DNA of 64,000 bases, taken from the NCBI RefSeq assembly GCF_900114995.1, contig NZ_FOUX01000001.1, forward strand, positions 1,240,001-1,304,000. The letters are read 5' to 3'. How positions within the stretch are numbered: position 1 is the stretch's first letter; every line of letters starts with the position of its first letter. This DNA comes from Chitinophaga sp. YR627 (lineage in GTDB: Bacteria > Bacteroidota > Bacteroidia > Chitinophagales > Chitinophagaceae). Positions 62,439 to 64,000 of the stretch are shown here, one piece after another. The notes beneath the pieces were generated by a model. It made no database searches. It worked only from the letters and a program-made list of their open reading frames with translations, and had not been told where the DNA came from. The position numbers and the translations under genes were made by a program.

Positions 62439-63277
62439 ATGCCGGTATGTAATAATTTAACAGGATCAGGGTACTTAAACGAATAGTTCAGTCTTTGTTT
62501 GATCTTGTCTGCGTTGATTATTTTGAAATGAGGATCGGCGGTAGCGGCGAATGTAGGCAGTTCCAGTCCGGCGATAGCGGCCGCCTGTGTGTAATATTCC
62601 CTGCGTGTCGGATGTTCATCTGAACAGGCATTGAATACGTCGCCCCATGCCTGTTGCCGGATGATACCTGTAATGATACCGATGCAATCGTCCTGGTGGA
62701 TGACATTGATCGGTGCGTCGCCATTCTCTACATTTTTCTTACCTGCCAGGAAGCGGCCAGGCATACGATCGTAGCCGATCAGCCCTGCAAAACGTACCAC
62801 TGTTGTCATAAAACGGATATTGGTACGCAGCATTTTTTCAACAGCCAGTAAGGCTTTACCGCTGCCTTTGGCAGGCGTGGCGGTTTCATGTTCGAAAACT
62901 TCGCCGTTTACATCCGGGTAGACGGAGGTGGAACTGATGAACAGCACCTTCTGTACCGGACTTTTCTCTATTGCTTTCACAAGGTGTGCCATCTGTGCCT
63001 GATGATAAAGCACGACGTCTTCCCGGCGGGAAGGAGGAAAATTAATGATCAGTATTTCACTTTCCAGAAACCCAGCGATGTCATTACTTTCAATACCGGC
63101 TTCTGTGATCATAACCTGATAAGGCTGGATCTGTTGTTGTGCCAGTTCTTCCATTTTATCTTCCGAAGTGACGGAACCTTTCACGGCATATCCTTCTTTT
63201 ACAAGATGGATTGCCAGCGGAAGACCCAGCCAGCCGCAGCCTAATATGCTGATGGTATTTGTCTGTGCTTTACTCAT
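62435..63277 (-). CDS. SDR-type NAD(P)-binding protein (YeeZ-like)
   Basis: 280 residues. Glycine-rich Rossmann motif ILGCGWLGLPLAIHL, then VLFISSTSVYP and RFAGLIGYDRMPGRFLAG, as in the extended SDR/YeeZ group of epimerase/dehydratase-like proteins. No cobalamin step is assigned to it. Its 4-base overlap with cbiX indicates tight co-translation, so a role in corrinoid or lower-ligand metabolism is possible but unproved. Confidence 0.8.
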   Translation of the reverse strand: MSKAQTNTISILGCGWLGLPLAIHLVKEGYAVKGSVTSEDKMEELAQQQIQPYQVMITEAGIESNDIAGFLESEILIINFPPSRREDVVLYHQAQMAHLVKAIEKSPVQKVLFISSTSVYPDVNGEVFEHETATPAKGSGKALLAVEKMLRTNIRFMTTVVRFAGLIGYDRMPGRFLAGKKNVENGDAPINVIHQDDCIGIITGIIRQQAWGDVFNACSDEHPTRREYYTQAAAIAGLELPTFAATADPHFKIINADKIKQRLNYSFKYPDPVKLLHTGI

Positions 63278-63291
63278 ATGCTGTTTGATCC

Positions 63292-64000
63292 TTAACGTGG
63301 GTCTGCCTCACTGGCTATTTCCTGTTTGGCGTATCTGTGCCGCAGGTACAGCTCCACGTATAAAGATATAATGATACTAATAAAAACGAGTCCGACAATA
63401 TTATTCTGGAAATCATTTAGTTCCAGGGACTCGTTCCAGGCGCTTGCAATTTTATACAAAGGAATGGCAAAACACATGATCGTGATCAGCACATTCAGTT
63501 TAAAACGATGACTCTGGATCTTTTTCTGATCGAAGGTCTTAAGTAACTTGCTCAGCAAGAGGGAATCGCAGGTGCCGGTGACGATCAGTCCCAGCGAGAA
63601 TACCACGCCTCCCATAATGGCATAGATCCATTGGTTGGAGACAGATATGGCATAACCGAATGCGGCGATCTGTGAGGAGGTATCAAAGATGAACCCGAAG
63701 ATGATACCGGTGATGATGACGGTAAACGGATTCAGGCTGTTGTTAAAGGCTTTGGGAACGAGGCGTTTACGGAAACTGCCTGTCTGAGCACCGTCTTTGC
63801 GGGTCAGATTGATCAGGTTGGAAATACCCATAAACAGGAGCATCACTGAAGACAGCCATTCCACCACGATATCCAGGGCGGTTGGTATCTCAAAATTATT
63901 CTTCAGTATACAAAGGAAGAGGGCAATGGCGGTAACCATGATACCATGTCCGAAGGTAAAAAGGGTGCCTACCCATCTGGTCCAGATACTTTTATGGAGA
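63292..64000 (-). CDS. NiCoT-family nickel/cobalt transporter (partial, continues past window)
   Basis: The frame is open to the end of the window, 20 codons beyond the ATG at 63939. Those codons encode WVGTLFTFGHGIMVTA, matching the conserved GH-x-x-V-T helix of NiCoT permeases, so 63939 is not the start and the HX4DH helix should lie beyond the window. Further helices are visible (FNNSLNPFTVIITGIIFGFIFDTSSQIAAFG, GGVVFSLGLIVTGTCDSLLLSKLL). Fifteen bases before the SDR gene; first visible gene of the minus-strand cobalamin operon. Confidence 0.88.
   Translation of the reverse strand, partial: LHKSIWTRWVGTLFTFGHGIMVTAIALFLCILKNNFEIPTALDIVVEWLSSVMLLFMGISNLINLTRKDGAQTGSFRKRLVPKAFNNSLNPFTVIITGIIFGFIFDTSSQIAAFGYAISVSNQWIYAIMGGVVFSLGLIVTGTCDSLLLSKLLKTFDQKKIQSHRFKLNVLITIMCFAIPLYKIASAWNESLELNDFQNNIVGLVFISIIISLYVELYLRHRYAKQEIASEADPR

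Overview
The window looks like the chromosome of a Bacteroidota bacterium, most likely a Chitinophaga-type member of the Chitinophagaceae. This is an inference. The evidence is SusC/SusD pairs, an ECF sigma/FecR pair, type IX secretion C-terminal domains (types A and B), DUF3823, DUF5117-type metalloproteases, A-rich rather than Shine-Dalgarno leaders, and moderate GC content. No tRNA, rRNA, CRISPR array, transposase or phage gene was found.

Layout. 1-5.0 kb: the end of a membrane gene pair, an MRJP/yellow-like lipoprotein, a serine hydrolase-TPR-CBM48 fusion, and two conserved hypotheticals in divergent orientation. 5.2-14.7 kb: two large type IX-secreted proteins (a GH71/99-like enzyme and a beta-helix/SprB-repeat/CHU_C protein), then a membrane-anchored regulator-like protein with a kelch-type periplasmic part and a cytoplasmic winged-helix/BTAD-like part. 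14.7-16.4 kb: a 1.7-kb gene-free region with two near-identical 206-bp direct repeats, each holding a 150-bp imperfect palindrome, plus a third diverged palindrome. 16.4-23.2 kb: a small polysaccharide utilisation locus (SusC, SusD, DUF3823, GH43). 23.5-33.8 kb: an SRPBCC protein, then ECF sigma, FecR, STN-SusC, SusD and a DUF5117-type zinc metalloprotease, which is probably a peptide or protein uptake locus. 33.8-36.2 kb: a MacB/FtsX-type permease.

36.3-43.1 kb (minus strand) is a compact four-gene operon: a ferritin-like (VioB-type) protein, a LodA/GoxA-like CTQ-dependent oxidase, a radical SAM/SPASM protein with a PqqD-like N-terminus, and a LodB/QhpG-like flavoprotein. It looks like a self-contained quinoprotein amine/amino-acid oxidase with its own cofactor maturation machinery. 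Having both a radical SAM protein and a ferritin-like partner is unusual for the LodA family and is the best candidate here for an undescribed system.

43.5-64 kb is a nearly complete cobalamin biosynthesis cluster. cobW-cobN are on the plus strand. On the minus strand, in transcription order, are a NiCoT transporter (cut by the window end), an SDR protein, cbiX, cobI, cobJ-cobH, cobL, cbiG-cobM, cobK, cbiD, a second Ni/Co transporter, chlI/chlD-like chelatase genes, cobU, cobT, cobS, cobC and cobO. Amidation genes (cobB, cobQ), cbiB/cobD and cobA are not in the window. The chelatase gene is split: a ChlI-like AAA+ ORF is followed in the -1 frame by a VWA ORF with no ordinary start codon at the junction. 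This fits programmed -1 frameshifting that yields both small and medium chelatase subunits from one gene. AT-rich inverted-repeat elements (AATTAAG/AATTACG motifs) sit exactly at gene boundaries at three or more places and partly supply leaders or stop codons.
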